A program made the position numbers and the translations under genes. From an uncultured Alphaproteobacteria bacterium (lineage in GTDB: Bacteria > Pseudomonadota > Alphaproteobacteria > SP197), in the NCBI GenBank assembly GCA_958295695.1, contig OY282363.1:3351686-3415685 (forward strand): a DNA stretch of 64,000 nucleotides. The letters run 5' to 3'. The notes under the pieces are model-generated. The model was not told where the DNA came from. It saw only the letters and a program-made list of their open reading frames with translations, and did not search any database. Positions 48,743-56,825 of the stretch are shown here, in pieces (positions within the stretch are counted from its first letter, which is position 1; the number at the start of each line of letters is the position of its first letter).

Positions 48743-49963
48743 TCAGGCCTGCGCGACGCCCCAGATCTCGACGGTGTTGTCGACCGAATGCATCCGCGGC
48801 TTGGCGACGAGCGTGGTGGGCGGCAAGGCGCCGCCGACGCACTGGACCACGGTGTCGAGGAAGAGCCGCGTCGTCGCCTCGCCGTCCGGACAGGTGAAGT
48901 AGCAGACCATGAGCTTGAGGTCGGCGGGCCCGCGGCCGAAGCCGCGCAGGATGTCCTCGATGTAGGACACGGTCATGCGCGTCTGGCCGACGAGATCGCC
49001 CGGCAACATGCGGGCGCGGGTGTTGGAGAACGGCTCAGAAGGGACCTGCCCGCCCAGCCAGATCGTGTCGCGCAGCCGTATGCCCTGCCGGTAGGGCAGC
49101 GGGATCGACCAGTCCCAGACCCGCCTGGGCCATGAATCGCCGCGCGGGATGTACTTGTCGAAGCCGTTCCATTCCTCGCGCATCGCCATGACCCCGATCT
49201 TGGTCACGGCCCCTTCCGGGTTGAGGCGCTGGCAGGGGACCACGGTGGCCGGCGGACCGGGCTCGGCGAAGTGGCTGGCGCGCGCCCGCGCGAGCGGCGC
49301 CCAGTCGTCGTGGTTCTCCCCGAAGTAACAGCCCTCCATCTTCACGCAGTCCTGCGTGGTCGCGCCGAGTTCGGCCAGCGTCGCCTCGTGGTAGCCCATG
49401 ATGACGTGGCTCTGGGCGACGCCGTCGCCGGGGTCGGCGACGACGCCGTTCCCGTCCTCGGCCGTGCGGTTGGCGACGGCGATGAACTCGCCCGCCCGCA
49501 GGCCGCCCGTGACCGTTCGCCCGCCGAACAGATCCCGCCTCGCCGGGGGCGCCGGCCGGGCCGCGACCCGGATGTCGGATCCCTGCCGCCAGCGGCGCTG
49601 GGCGATGGCCTGGATCTGGACGACCTGGCCGTCGAAGGGCTGAAGCGGCTCGGGCGTCACGCCGATCGCCGGCATGGGATCGTCCGGCACATGGGCGGCG
49701 ATCTTCGCGACGATCTCCCAGTCGTCGCGGTCGGTCGTGTGGAAGGCCTTGAACCGGACCACGTCGGACAGCGCGCAGCTTTCCGCCGCGAGCGCCTCGG
49801 AAATGTTGGCCAGCGCCCCCTCGATCTGCCGGTCGAGATCGCCGGGATGCCGGATCGCTCCGGCGCGGTCGAAGTCGCCCCCGCCGCCCACGAACGTCAG
49901 CGGCCCCGCCGTGGCGGAGATGTGGTGGACATGGCCGATCGGCCAGCGCCAGGTGTCGGCCAT
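48743..49963 (-). CDS. Triple RidA/YjgF-domain protein
   Basis: A 406-residue protein that appears to hold three RidA-like (reactive-imine deaminase) domains in tandem: about 1-130 (IGHVHHISA..GPLTFVGGGGDFD..DLDRQIEGALANISEAL), 145-275 (GEFIAVANRT..YHEATLAELGATTQDCVKM), and 285-406 (IRLRDTIWLGGQVPS..QTRMTVSYIEDILRGFG). RidA proteins hydrolyse enamines or imines that leak from amino-acid catabolism. Single-domain RidA is ~130 residues and trimeric, so one chain could form the whole trimer. Lies upstream of nothing known on its strand but 19 bp downstream of the LLM gene, so probably in the catabolic operon. Confidence 0.85.
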   Translation of the reverse strand: MADTWRWPIGHVHHISATAGPLTFVGGGGDFDRAGAIRHPGDLDRQIEGALANISEALAAESCALSDVVRFKAFHTTDRDDWEIVAKIAAHVPDDPMPAIGVTPEPLQPFDGQVVQIQAIAQRRWRQGSDIRVAARPAPPARRDLFGGRTVTGGLRAGEFIAVANRTAEDGNGVVADPGDGVAQSHVIMGYHEATLAELGATTQDCVKMEGCYFGENHDDWAPLARARASHFAEPGPPATVVPCQRLNPEGAVTKIGVMAMREEWNGFDKYIPRGDSWPRRVWDWSIPLPYRQGIRLRDTIWLGGQVPSEPFSNTRARMLPGDLVGQTRMTVSYIEDILRGFGRGPADLKLMVCYFTCPDGEATTRLFLDTVVQCVGGALPPTTLVAKPRMHSVDNTVEIWGVAQA

Positions 49964-49982
49964 CGATCGAGGTCCCGCCGGC

Positions 49983-51053
49983 CTACTCCGCGGCCTGCGG
50001 CAGGTGGCGCGAGTCCTGGAAGGCCGGCATGACCTCGTCGATGAAGAGCCGGAGCGACTCCTTCTGGCGCGTCCGGTCGAGCCCCGAACAGCAGCGGTAG
50101 AGGAAGTTGTCGACGCCGAGGGCCTCGTAGGGCCGCAGCTTGTCGATCACCTCCTCGGGCGTGCCGAAGACCAGATTCGTTCTCAGTATCTCCGCGTCGT
50201 ACTCGGCGCTGTTGTCGAGTTGGCCGACGTCGGGCATCTCGGCGAAGCCGTTCCTGATCTCGCCCAGCTGCTTGAACAGGCTCTCGAACTGGCGGCCCGA
50301 GACCCGCACGGCCTCGACGAAGGGCCGCCAGCCGTCCTCGGCGTCGGCGTAGACCGCGGTGTGACGCATGGTGAGAAAGCGGGGCCGCTTCGCGCCCGGC
50401 GCGCGGGCCAGCGCCTCCTCGAACTGCTGCTTGTACTTCTCGACCTCGCCGAACGGGCGGGTAAGCGCCCAGGACATGATGTTGCAGCCCTGCGAGAGCG
50501 CCCAGTCGTAGGTGGAGGGATGGCGGGCGGCGACCCAGAGAGGCGGGTGCGGCTTCTGCAACGGCTTCGGACAGGCGGTCGAGGCCGGGAAGGACCAGAA
50601 TTCGCCGCGGTGCTCGTAGTCGCCCGCCCACAGTCCCTTCAGAACCGGCAGCATCTCCTGCATGTAGGCGACGCCCTTGTGCTGGTCCATGCCGCCCATC
50701 ATGCGGTCGAACTCGCGCTGATAGGCGCCGCGGCCCAGGCCCAGCTCCAGCCGGCCGCCGGACATGAGATCGAGCAGGCCCGCCTCGCCCGCGACCTTGA
50801 TGGGATGCCAGTAGGGCGCCTGCACAACGGCGACGCCGAGACGGATGGTCTCGGTCTCGGCGCCGAACCAGGCCAGGAGCTGGAACGGGCTGGGGGCGAT
50901 CGTCATCTCGATGGCGTGATGCTCGGCGGCCCAGACGATCTCGAAGCCGCCCTCGTCGGCCATCCGCACGAGGTCCATCGTGTCGCGCGCGACCTCGCGC
51001 ATGTCGATCGACGGATCGTTGCGCGTCAGGTCGACGGCGAGGCTGAACTTCAT
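49983..51053 (-). CDS. LLM-class flavin-dependent oxidoreductase
   Basis: Bacterial-luciferase-like FMN monooxygenase of 356 residues. MKFSLAVDLTRNDP at the start, FEIVWAAEHHAIEMTIAPSPFQLL (helix-loop with the EHH motif), IRLGVAVVQAPYWHPIKVAGEAGLLD and GLGRGAYQREFDRMM are family signatures. ATG at 51053 is preferred over a longer frame because MKFSLAV is the usual first strand. Fits as an oxidative step in the N-compound catabolic block, but substrates in this family vary widely. A flavin reductase partner is not seen. Confidence 0.88.
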   Translation of the reverse strand: MKFSLAVDLTRNDPSIDMREVARDTMDLVRMADEGGFEIVWAAEHHAIEMTIAPSPFQLLAWFGAETETIRLGVAVVQAPYWHPIKVAGEAGLLDLMSGGRLELGLGRGAYQREFDRMMGGMDQHKGVAYMQEMLPVLKGLWAGDYEHRGEFWSFPASTACPKPLQKPHPPLWVAARHPSTYDWALSQGCNIMSWALTRPFGEVEKYKQQFEEALARAPGAKRPRFLTMRHTAVYADAEDGWRPFVEAVRVSGRQFESLFKQLGEIRNGFAEMPDVGQLDNSAEYDAEILRTNLVFGTPEEVIDKLRPYEALGVDNFLYRCCSGLDRTRQKESLRLFIDEVMPAFQDSRHLPQAAE

Positions 51054-51213
51054 CGTCGCTCTCCAACGGCGTCGAACCGCCCCATTTGGCGCTCCGACGC
51101 CCGCGGCGGTAAAGGGGAATTCGGTTCGATTTGGCGTGACGATCGGATCATGCGGGAAACGGAGACCCTCCACTCCCGGCCGCGGGAAAAGGGAGTCGGC
51201 GCCGACCGGGGGT

Positions 51214-52092
51214 TCAGTGCAGCCCGAGCGTCTCGCGGGCTTCGTCGGGACCGACGACGCGGCCGCCCATGCGCTCGACGATCTCGGCCGCGCGCGCGAC
51301 GAGCTGGCCGTTCGAGGCGAGCACGCCGCGCTCGAGATAGAGGTTGTCCTCGAGGCCCACGCGCGCGTTGCCGCCCAGCAGCATGGCCTGCGCCACCATC
51401 GGCATCTGCATGCGGCTGATGCCGAAACCGGCCCAGTTGGCTCCGCTCGGCAGGCCGTCGGCCATGGCCGTCATCGAGCGGGTGTCCGCGCCCGCCCCCC
51501 AGGGGATGCCGAGACAGACCTGGAACAGCGCGGGGTCCTCGAGCAGGCCTTCGTCGTGGAGCGCGTTGGCCAGCCGCACCTGGCCCAGATCGAACACCTC
51601 GATCTCCGGCTTCACGCCGTAGTCCTTGACGATGGCGGCCATCCGCCGGCACCAGGCCGCCGGGTTGACGTAAGTCTCGTTGCCGTTGCCGAAATTGATC
51701 GTGCCGCAGTCGAGCGTGCAGATCTCCGGGCGCAGGCGCTCGACGTGGGCCAGACGCTCCTCCGGCCCGACCAGGTCGCTGCCCGGCCCCGGAACCGAAG
51801 GATCCTCGTCGTCCAGGTTGAAGTCGCCGCCCATGCCGGCCGTCAGGTTCAGGATGACGTTCACGCCGTCCCGCTTGATGTGGTTCACGGTCTCCTCGAA
51901 GAGGTCGGGATCGCGGGAGCCCTTGCCGGTCTCGGGGTCGCGCACGTGGATGTGCGTGACCGCCGCGCCCGCGTTGGCCGCCTCGATCGCGGCGTCGGCG
52001 ATCTGGCGCGGGGTGACCGGCACCTTGTCGCTCTTGCCGGTCGTGTCGCCGGCGCCGGTGACCGCGCAGGTGATGATGACATCGGTGTTCAT
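51214..52092 (-). CDS. Beta-keto acid cleavage enzyme (BKACE, DUF849)
   Basis: Zinc enzyme of 292 residues that condenses a beta-keto acid with acetyl-CoA and splits it; some members act on dehydrocarnitine to yield glycine betaine and acetoacetyl-Co[13 protein letters not shown] at the start, [17 protein letters not shown] with the zinc His-x-His, [22 protein letters not shown] and [13 protein letters not shown] follow. Next to a carnitine dehydrogenase-like gene, which makes dehydrocarnitine, so the dehydrocarnitine-cleaving role is the best guess. ATG at 52092 gives MNTDVIITC. Confidence 0.9.
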   Translation of the reverse strand: MNTDVIITCAVTGAGDTTGKSDKVPVTPRQIADAAIEAANAGAAVTHIHVRDPETGKGSRDPDLFEETVNHIKRDGVNVILNLTAGMGGDFNLDDEDPSVPGPGSDLVGPEERLAHVERLRPEICTLDCGTINFGNGNETYVNPAAWCRRMAAIVKDYGVKPEIEVFDLGQVRLANALHDEGLLEDPALFQVCLGIPWGAGADTRSMTAMADGLPSGANWAGFGISRMQMPMVAQAMLLGGNARVGLEDNLYLERGVLASNGQLVARAAEIVERMGGRVVGPDEARETLGLH

Positions 52093-52128
52093 GGCTTCCT
52101 CCGTTGGATTGGGTCGGCGAGTCCGGGT

Positions 52129-52662
52129 TCAGGGGCCGTGGGCGGCGATGTAGCGCCTGGCGACCGGGAGCAGCCGCTCCTGGGTCCAGGCGGTCACGGC
52201 CTTGTCGGCGTCGGTCCAGGCGCGCGGCCGCGCCATGGCGCAGGGTTCCAGGATGCCGTAGAGCTGGCCGTTCTCCAGCAGCGGAGCGTGGATCAGCGAG
52301 CGGTGCCCGAAATGCTCCAGCTCGTAGGCGCCGTTCACCAGGCCGGGATCGGCGGTCGTCACATCGTCGATGTAGAGCGCCTCGGGATCGTGGAGCGCCA
52401 TGGCGAACATCGGGTCCTGTCGCGGCAGGTCCGGCGGCAGCGGCTCCCAGGCGTCGGACCGTCGCGCCAGCGCCCATTCCGGCCTCGCCTGCCAGGCGTG
52501 GGTGCGGCGGGAAAGACCCTTCCCGGGCTCGTAGAGAAACATGAGGCAGCGGTCGGCGCCGACCGCCCGGCCATAAACCTCCATCAGGCACCCGATCAGC
52601 GCGTCGGGATCGGACGCATCCGCGAACAGGGCGGCCAGATCGGCGGGGATGGCGGCGCTCAT
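52129..52662 (-). CDS. GAF-domain protein
   Basis: A 177-residue protein that is mostly one GAF domain (about 15-165): IGCLMEVYGRAVGADRCLMFLYEP, then PLPPDLPRQDPMFAMALHDPEALYIDDVTTADP, then HFGHRSLIHAPLLENGQLYGILEP. No output domain, so it may bind a small molecule or another protein. ATG at 52662 opens MSAAIPADLAAL. It lies between the BKACE and the dehydrogenase genes with gaps of 36 and 81 bp and is likely in the same operon; a GAF gene also accompanies carnitine genes in some relatives (memory). Confidence 0.8.
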   Translation of the reverse strand: MSAAIPADLAALFADASDPDALIGCLMEVYGRAVGADRCLMFLYEPGKGLSRRTHAWQARPEWALARRSDAWEPLPPDLPRQDPMFAMALHDPEALYIDDVTTADPGLVNGAYELEHFGHRSLIHAPLLENGQLYGILEPCAMARPRAWTDADKAVTAWTQERLLPVARRYIAAHGP

Positions 52663-52743
52663 GGTCGTCTCTCCCGATCGCCGCGCTTGTCGCCGGGAGC
52701 GGCGCGCGCGTCAAGGGCCCGCCGCGACGCCGTCCGGCCGGGA

Positions 52744-53691
52744 TCAGAATCCGGACGCGCGGCGGGCCTTCAGCACCTGCACGAGGCCCCGGTTCATCCT
52801 GCGGGTGAGCGTGAGGAAATCCTCGCCGCCCGCCGCCTCGACGCAGCCGTCGACCATCTTCCCGGTCAGCGAGTCGGTGAGTTCCGGCGCCTCCAGGCGG
52901 GTCCAGGGAAGCTCGAGCGCGGGCCCGAACTGTTCGAGGCAATAGCGCATGCCGCCCTCGCCGCCGCCGACGTGGTAGACCATGCACGGCCCCATCAGCG
53001 CCCAGCGCGGACCCGGCCCGTTTGTCACGGCGAGGTCGATCTGCTCCACCGTCGCCTCGCCCTCGTTGACCATGTGGAGCGCCTCGCGCCAGACCGCCTC
53101 CTGCAGGCGCGTCGCGACGAAGCCCGGCACCTCCCTGTCCATCACGAGCGGCGCCTTGCCCGCATGCCTGAAGAAGGCGCCGGTCCAGGCCACCGTTTCG
53201 GGATCGGTCCTCGCGCCGCCCACGATCTCGACCAGCGGCATCAGATAGGGCGGGTTGAAGGGATGGCCGGTCACCGTGCGCCCGGGCGTGGCGCATTTCG
53301 CCTGGATGTCGGTCATCGACAGCCCCGAGGTCGACGAGCAGATCGCGACATCGGCGGGCGCGAGCCGCCCCAGCCGCTCGTAGACGCCCTGCTTGAGCTC
53401 GACGTCCTCGGGCACGCTCTCCTGCACGAAGTCGGCGTTCGCCACCGCCTCGGCCATGTCGGTCGTCACCGTCAGCCGGTCGCGCGACGCGCCCTCGGCC
53501 AGACCCAGCTCCGTGAGCGCGTCCCAGGCCGCGTCGATCAGCCCCCGGAGCCTCTCCTCTTCCGCCGCGTCGAAGATCCAGGACGTCACGTCGTAGCCTT
53601 GGGACAGGAAGTAGGCGGCCCAGCCGCCGCCGATGGGGCCGGCGCCCAGGCAGGCGATGGCGCGGACGTCCTCGACGGCCTTGCGGGTCAT
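52744..53691 (-). CDS. lcdH: L-carnitine dehydrogenase-like 3-hydroxyacyl-CoA dehydrogenase family protein
   Basis: NAD-dependent dehydrogenase of 315 residues that would oxidise L-carnitine to 3-dehydrocarnitine. NAD fingerprint CLGAGPIGGGWAAYF near residue 13; FVQESVPEDVELKQ, SSTSGLSMTDIQ and TGHPFNPPYLMPLVEIVGG are 3-hydroxyacyl-CoA dehydrogenase motifs. The C-terminal HMVNEGEATVEQID and GGMRYCLEQFGPALELPWT match carnitine dehydrogenases better than fatty-acid enzymes. ATG at 53691 (MTRKAVED), 5 bases after the hydratase stop, so coupled to it. Gene symbol by family, substrate not proven. Confidence 0.85.
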   Translation of the reverse strand: MTRKAVEDVRAIACLGAGPIGGGWAAYFLSQGYDVTSWIFDAAEEERLRGLIDAAWDALTELGLAEGASRDRLTVTTDMAEAVANADFVQESVPEDVELKQGVYERLGRLAPADVAICSSTSGLSMTDIQAKCATPGRTVTGHPFNPPYLMPLVEIVGGARTDPETVAWTGAFFRHAGKAPLVMDREVPGFVATRLQEAVWREALHMVNEGEATVEQIDLAVTNGPGPRWALMGPCMVYHVGGGEGGMRYCLEQFGPALELPWTRLEAPELTDSLTGKMVDGCVEAAGGEDFLTLTRRMNRGLVQVLKARRASGF

Positions 53692-53696
53692 GGCGG

Positions 53697-54509
53697 TCAC
53701 CGTCCCTTGAAGTGGGGTTCGCGTTTCTCGACGAAGGCGTTGACGCCTTCCCTGGCGTCCTCGGAGGCCAGCATCTTCCGGTAGGTGGGCAGGTCGCCGG
53801 CGCGGATGGCGTGGAAGGCCCCCTGGATCGTCCCGCCCTCGACCGCGCGCAGGACCTCCTTGACGGCCCGCGGCGCCAGCGGCGCGCTCCCGGCCAGCCG
53901 GCGGGCCCAGTCGCGGGCCTTGGCCATGAGCTGGTCGCCGGGCACCACGGCGTTGACGAGACCGTGGCGGACCGCCTCGTCGGCCTTCATGCGCCGGCCG
54001 AGCAGCAGCATCTCGATCGCGATGTTGTAGGGGAGCCGACGCGGCAGACGCTGCAGGGCGCCGGCGTCGGGCACGATCCCGAGCCGCATCTCGGGCAGCG
54101 CGAACTCGACATGGTCGGCCGCGACGATCAGGTCGCAGGCGAGCGCGATCTCGAACCCGCCGCCGATCGCGAGACCGTTGAGCGCGGCGATCACCGGCTT
54201 GTCGAGGTCCCACATCTCGGTGACGCCGGCGAACCCGCCGAGACTCGCGTCCTCGGTCTCCCACCAGTCGTCGAGCCGCTGGTCGCCGCTGTCGATCGCC
54301 TTGAGGTCCCAGCCCGCCGAGAACACGCGGCGCCCCGCGGCCGTGACGATCGCCACGCGCAGGCCGGGATCGTCGCGGAACATCGCGAAGGTCTCGCCCA
54401 GCGCGCGGCTGGCGGCGCTGTCGATGGCGTTGACCTTGGGCCGGTCGATCGTGATTTCGAGCACGCGGCCGTCCCGGACGACCCTCACCCCGTCGGCGCC
54501 ATCCGCCAT
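53697..54509 (-). CDS. Enoyl-CoA hydratase/isomerase family (CaiD-like)
   Basis: Crotonase-fold enzyme of 270 residues. LEITIDRPKVNAIDSAASRAL at the start, RRVFSAGWDLKAID forming the CoA-binding/oxyanion strand, LNGLAIGGGFEIALACDLIVAA the second oxyanion segment, and FALPEMRLGIVPDAGALQRLPRRL with the Glu of the PE(M/L)xLGI motif. The SAGWDLK and DAGA patterns resemble carnitinyl-CoA dehydratase. ATG at 54509 with GAGGGAGGGACC ahead. First gene of the carnitine-like operon and divergent from the LysR regulator (65 bp between), the usual layout for local control. Confidence 0.88.
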   Translation of the reverse strand: MADGADGVRVVRDGRVLEITIDRPKVNAIDSAASRALGETFAMFRDDPGLRVAIVTAAGRRVFSAGWDLKAIDSGDQRLDDWWETEDASLGGFAGVTEMWDLDKPVIAALNGLAIGGGFEIALACDLIVAADHVEFALPEMRLGIVPDAGALQRLPRRLPYNIAIEMLLLGRRMKADEAVRHGLVNAVVPGDQLMAKARDWARRLAGSAPLAPRAVKEVLRAVEGGTIQGAFHAIRAGDLPTYRKMLASEDAREGVNAFVEKREPHFKGR

Positions 54510-54574
54510 GGTCCCTCCCTCGAGCGGCGCCGCGACGGTTTGCGGCGGGGGCCGACTCGCGTAACAATCCAATC

Positions 54575-55480
54575 ATGGCAAACCTACGGCAGCGCCTGCC
54601 CCCGCTCAACAGCCTCGTGGCCTTCGAGGCGGTCGCGCGGCATGGCGGCATCACGAGGGCGGCCGAGGAGCTGCTCGTGACCCGCGAGGCCGTCAGCCGG
54701 CAGATTCACGCGCTGGAGGACTTTCTCGGCGTCGGCCTCTTCCTGCGGGTCCATCGCGCCGTCGAGCTGACGGCGGAAGGCGAGCGCTTCCGGGCGACGG
54801 TGGCGGCCAGCCTCGACGAGATGGCCCGCGCGAGCGACGGCCTGCGCGAATCCGGCGCGTCCTCGCGCGTGGTCGTCATGGCCACGATCGCCGTCGCGTC
54901 GTTCTGGCTGACCCCTCGCCTGCCCGCCTTCCGCGAGCGCCATCCCGACATCGAGATCCGCCTGCGCGCGTCGGACATACCGCTCGACATGCGCCACGAA
55001 GGCATCGACCTGGGGCTGCGTTACGGCGCCGGAAACTGGGCGGGCCAGACCGGCATCGAACTCTTCGCGACCGAGACCTTTCCGGTCTGCGCGCCGGACT
55101 ATCTGGCGGCCCGCGGGCCGATCGCCCGGCCCGACGACCTGCTGTCCCACACCCTGCTGAACCTCGACGGGCCGACCCACGCCGGCGAGGACTGGACCTG
55201 GTGGCTGGACGGCGCCGGGGTCCGCGCCGACAAGCCCCCGCGCATCCTGGGGTTCGATTCCTACGCCAACGTCATCCAGGCGACGCTCGACGGACAAGGC
55301 GTGGCGCTGGGGTTCTCGCGCATCGTCGACGGGCTGATCGAGCGGAGGCAGCTCGTCCGGCCGGTGGGCCCCGCGCTCAGGAAGGGCCACGCGGTCCATC
55401 TCGTCACGGCGCCCGGCGTCGCGCTCTCGCCCCCCGCCGAGGCTTTCAGGGCCTGGCTCGTCGAGAACGCGGGCGGCTAG
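54575..55480 (+). CDS. LysR-family regulator (GcvA-like)
   Basis: DNA-binding regulator of 301 residues. N-terminal winged helix (RLPPLNSLVAFEAVARHGGITRAAEELLVTREAVSRQIHALEDFLG) followed by a periplasmic-binding-like effector domain (VMATIAVASFWLTPRLPAFRERHPDIEIRL, DLGLRYGAGNW, DWTWWLDGAG). The form is GcvA/AmpR-like. Its divergent position to the hydratase gene with a 65-bp gap suggests it controls the hydratase-dehydrogenase-GAF-BKACE operon in response to a catabolite, perhaps carnitine; this is inference. ATG at 54575. Its end overlaps the convergent HisA-like gene by four bases. Confidence 0.9.
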   Translation: MANLRQRLPPLNSLVAFEAVARHGGITRAAEELLVTREAVSRQIHALEDFLGVGLFLRVHRAVELTAEGERFRATVAASLDEMARASDGLRESGASSRVVVMATIAVASFWLTPRLPAFRERHPDIEIRLRASDIPLDMRHEGIDLGLRYGAGNWAGQTGIELFATETFPVCAPDYLAARGPIARPDDLLSHTLLNLDGPTHAGEDWTWWLDGAGVRADKPPRILGFDSYANVIQATLDGQGVALGFSRIVDGLIERRQLVRPVGPALRKGHAVHLVTAPGVALSPPAEAFRAWLVENAGG

Positions 55481-56220
55481 ATCAGACGGGCCGGCGTGTA
55501 GGTGGCCCGCGCCGTCTCCAGGGCCTCCCCGAGATCGACCGAGCCGCCGAAGAGCGCGCGGCCGATGATGCAGCCTCCGATGTTGGGCAGGTACTTCAGT
55601 ATGGAGACGTCGTCGATCGTGGCGACGGTGCCGCTCGAAACGACCGGAATGGAGAGCGCCTCGCCCATGCGCATGGTCTTGACCAGGCTGTGGTCCCGCG
55701 GGTTCTTGTCGCGGTCCAGATCGACGAAGACGATTTCCGAGACGCCCGTGTCCTCCAGGTTCCGCGCCAAGCCGACCGCATCGAAGGTGGTCACCTCGCG
55801 CCAGCCTTCGATGACGACCTTGTCGCCGCGCGCCGCGATCGTCACCAGGACCCTGTCGGGATAGGCGGCGCAGGCCTCGCGCACCAGGCCGCGGTCCTTT
55901 ACGGCGGCGGTGCCCAGGACGACCCGGTAGGCGCCATGCTCGAACCACCAGCGCACGGAGTCGATCGTGCGGACGCCGCCGGCGACCTGGACCGGAACCG
56001 TGACGCCGTCGATGATCTCGCGGATCAGATCGGCGTTGTGGCGGCCGCCCTGCAACGCGCCGTCGACGTCGACGACGTGAAGACAATCGGCGCCAGAGGC
56101 CGCGAACTCGCGCGCCGCCTCGAGCGGCGTCGTCTCGAACGCGGAGGGCGTCTCGTGGCTGCCGTCGATCCGGTTGACCGCCTTTCCGCCCATGATCTCG
56201 ATGGTGGGGTAGATCTTCAT
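55477..56220 (-). CDS. HisA-like TIM-barrel protein, divergent
   Basis: Protein of 247 residues in the HisA/HisF barrel family. IYPTIEIMGGKAVNRIDG starts like HisA, but the catalytic first Asp (IDL) is Glu (IEI). ADCLHVVDVDGALQGG, PVQVAGGVRTIDS and IVFVDLDRDKNPRD follow, and the C-terminal GRALFGGSVDLGEAL matches the family. HisA isomerises a histidine-pathway ribotide. This copy lies alone with no other his gene and has the Asp-to-Glu change, so it may be a paralogue with another job. ATG at 56220 starts directly at the first barrel strand. Confidence 0.8.
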   Translation of the reverse strand: MKIYPTIEIMGGKAVNRIDGSHETPSAFETTPLEAAREFAASGADCLHVVDVDGALQGGRHNADLIREIIDGVTVPVQVAGGVRTIDSVRWWFEHGAYRVVLGTAAVKDRGLVREACAAYPDRVLVTIAARGDKVVIEGWREVTTFDAVGLARNLEDTGVSEIVFVDLDRDKNPRDHSLVKTMRMGEALSIPVVSSGTVATIDDVSILKYLPNIGGCIIGRALFGGSVDLGEALETARATYTPARLI

Positions 56221-56825
56221 GGCGTGCTCCCTCGCCGCGTCGGCGCCGGACGCATGGCGGCGCGGCGTCCAAGTTTGCGATACGGCCAATGCGCGGCCCT
56301 ACGGTTACCACGCGGCGGAGATGCGTCCTAATGTTTGCCGGACTCGCATTCGGCGGCCGACTGTCCGCTCCGGCCTTCATCGGGAGGGAAGCATACACCG
56401 GGGGGCGACCGCTCGCCGCGACAAGGGCCATGTCTCCGCGCCTTGCCGCATGACAGCCGGCGCGGCCGCCAAAAAAGGTCTCCATCGGTTCCGGCATCGG
56501 CCGCGAGACCGACGGGACGGACGACCGTCCCGTCGTCGTCGGCCTGGATTGCCGGCGTTTCGGGGCCGCGGATCCGGTTTTCGCCGGAGCTCCGGCAACG
56601 CCGCCGAGTCCATCGCCGGCGGCCGCTTCGTCGCGAAGCGTCCCGGCGTGTCCTCGAACGTCTCCATCCCGCGGTCCCGTAGCCATGTCGTCCGGGTCAT
56701 CGAGACGTCTCCTCATGGAGACACACCACCGGACGACCCGCGCGCCGGAGACATCGGAACGGCGGCCCGAATTGACAACCCCGGAGCGGCCCCCGAAGCT
56801 TCCGCCCCCGTGCGGGAAGGATGCG
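56221..56825. other. Non-coding gap with a possible transposase stump
   Basis: 605 bp. It includes the leader of the HisA-like gene and the Rieske promoter region near 56800. Between 56377 and 56700 the minus strand has a degenerate reading frame described separately. I see no other gene. Local composition is GC-rich like the rest. Confidence 0.55.
56377..56700 (-). pseudogene. Possible ISNCY-type transposase stump
   Basis: The first ~35 codons read MTRTTWLRDRGMETFED then GRFATKRPPAMDSAA. As I recall, transposases of the ISNCY/IS1202 group often start with a TTWL.DR.M..F.D pattern followed by a basic HTH. After that the frame degenerates into Arg/Pro-rich sequence and ends without a catalytic core. 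A low-confidence call based on that short opening. Confidence 0.3.

Noticed and set aside
52129..52662. GAF protein as a free methionine sulphoxide reductase
   Set aside because: It lacks the cysteine pattern expected in that family, so only the GAF fold is claimed.
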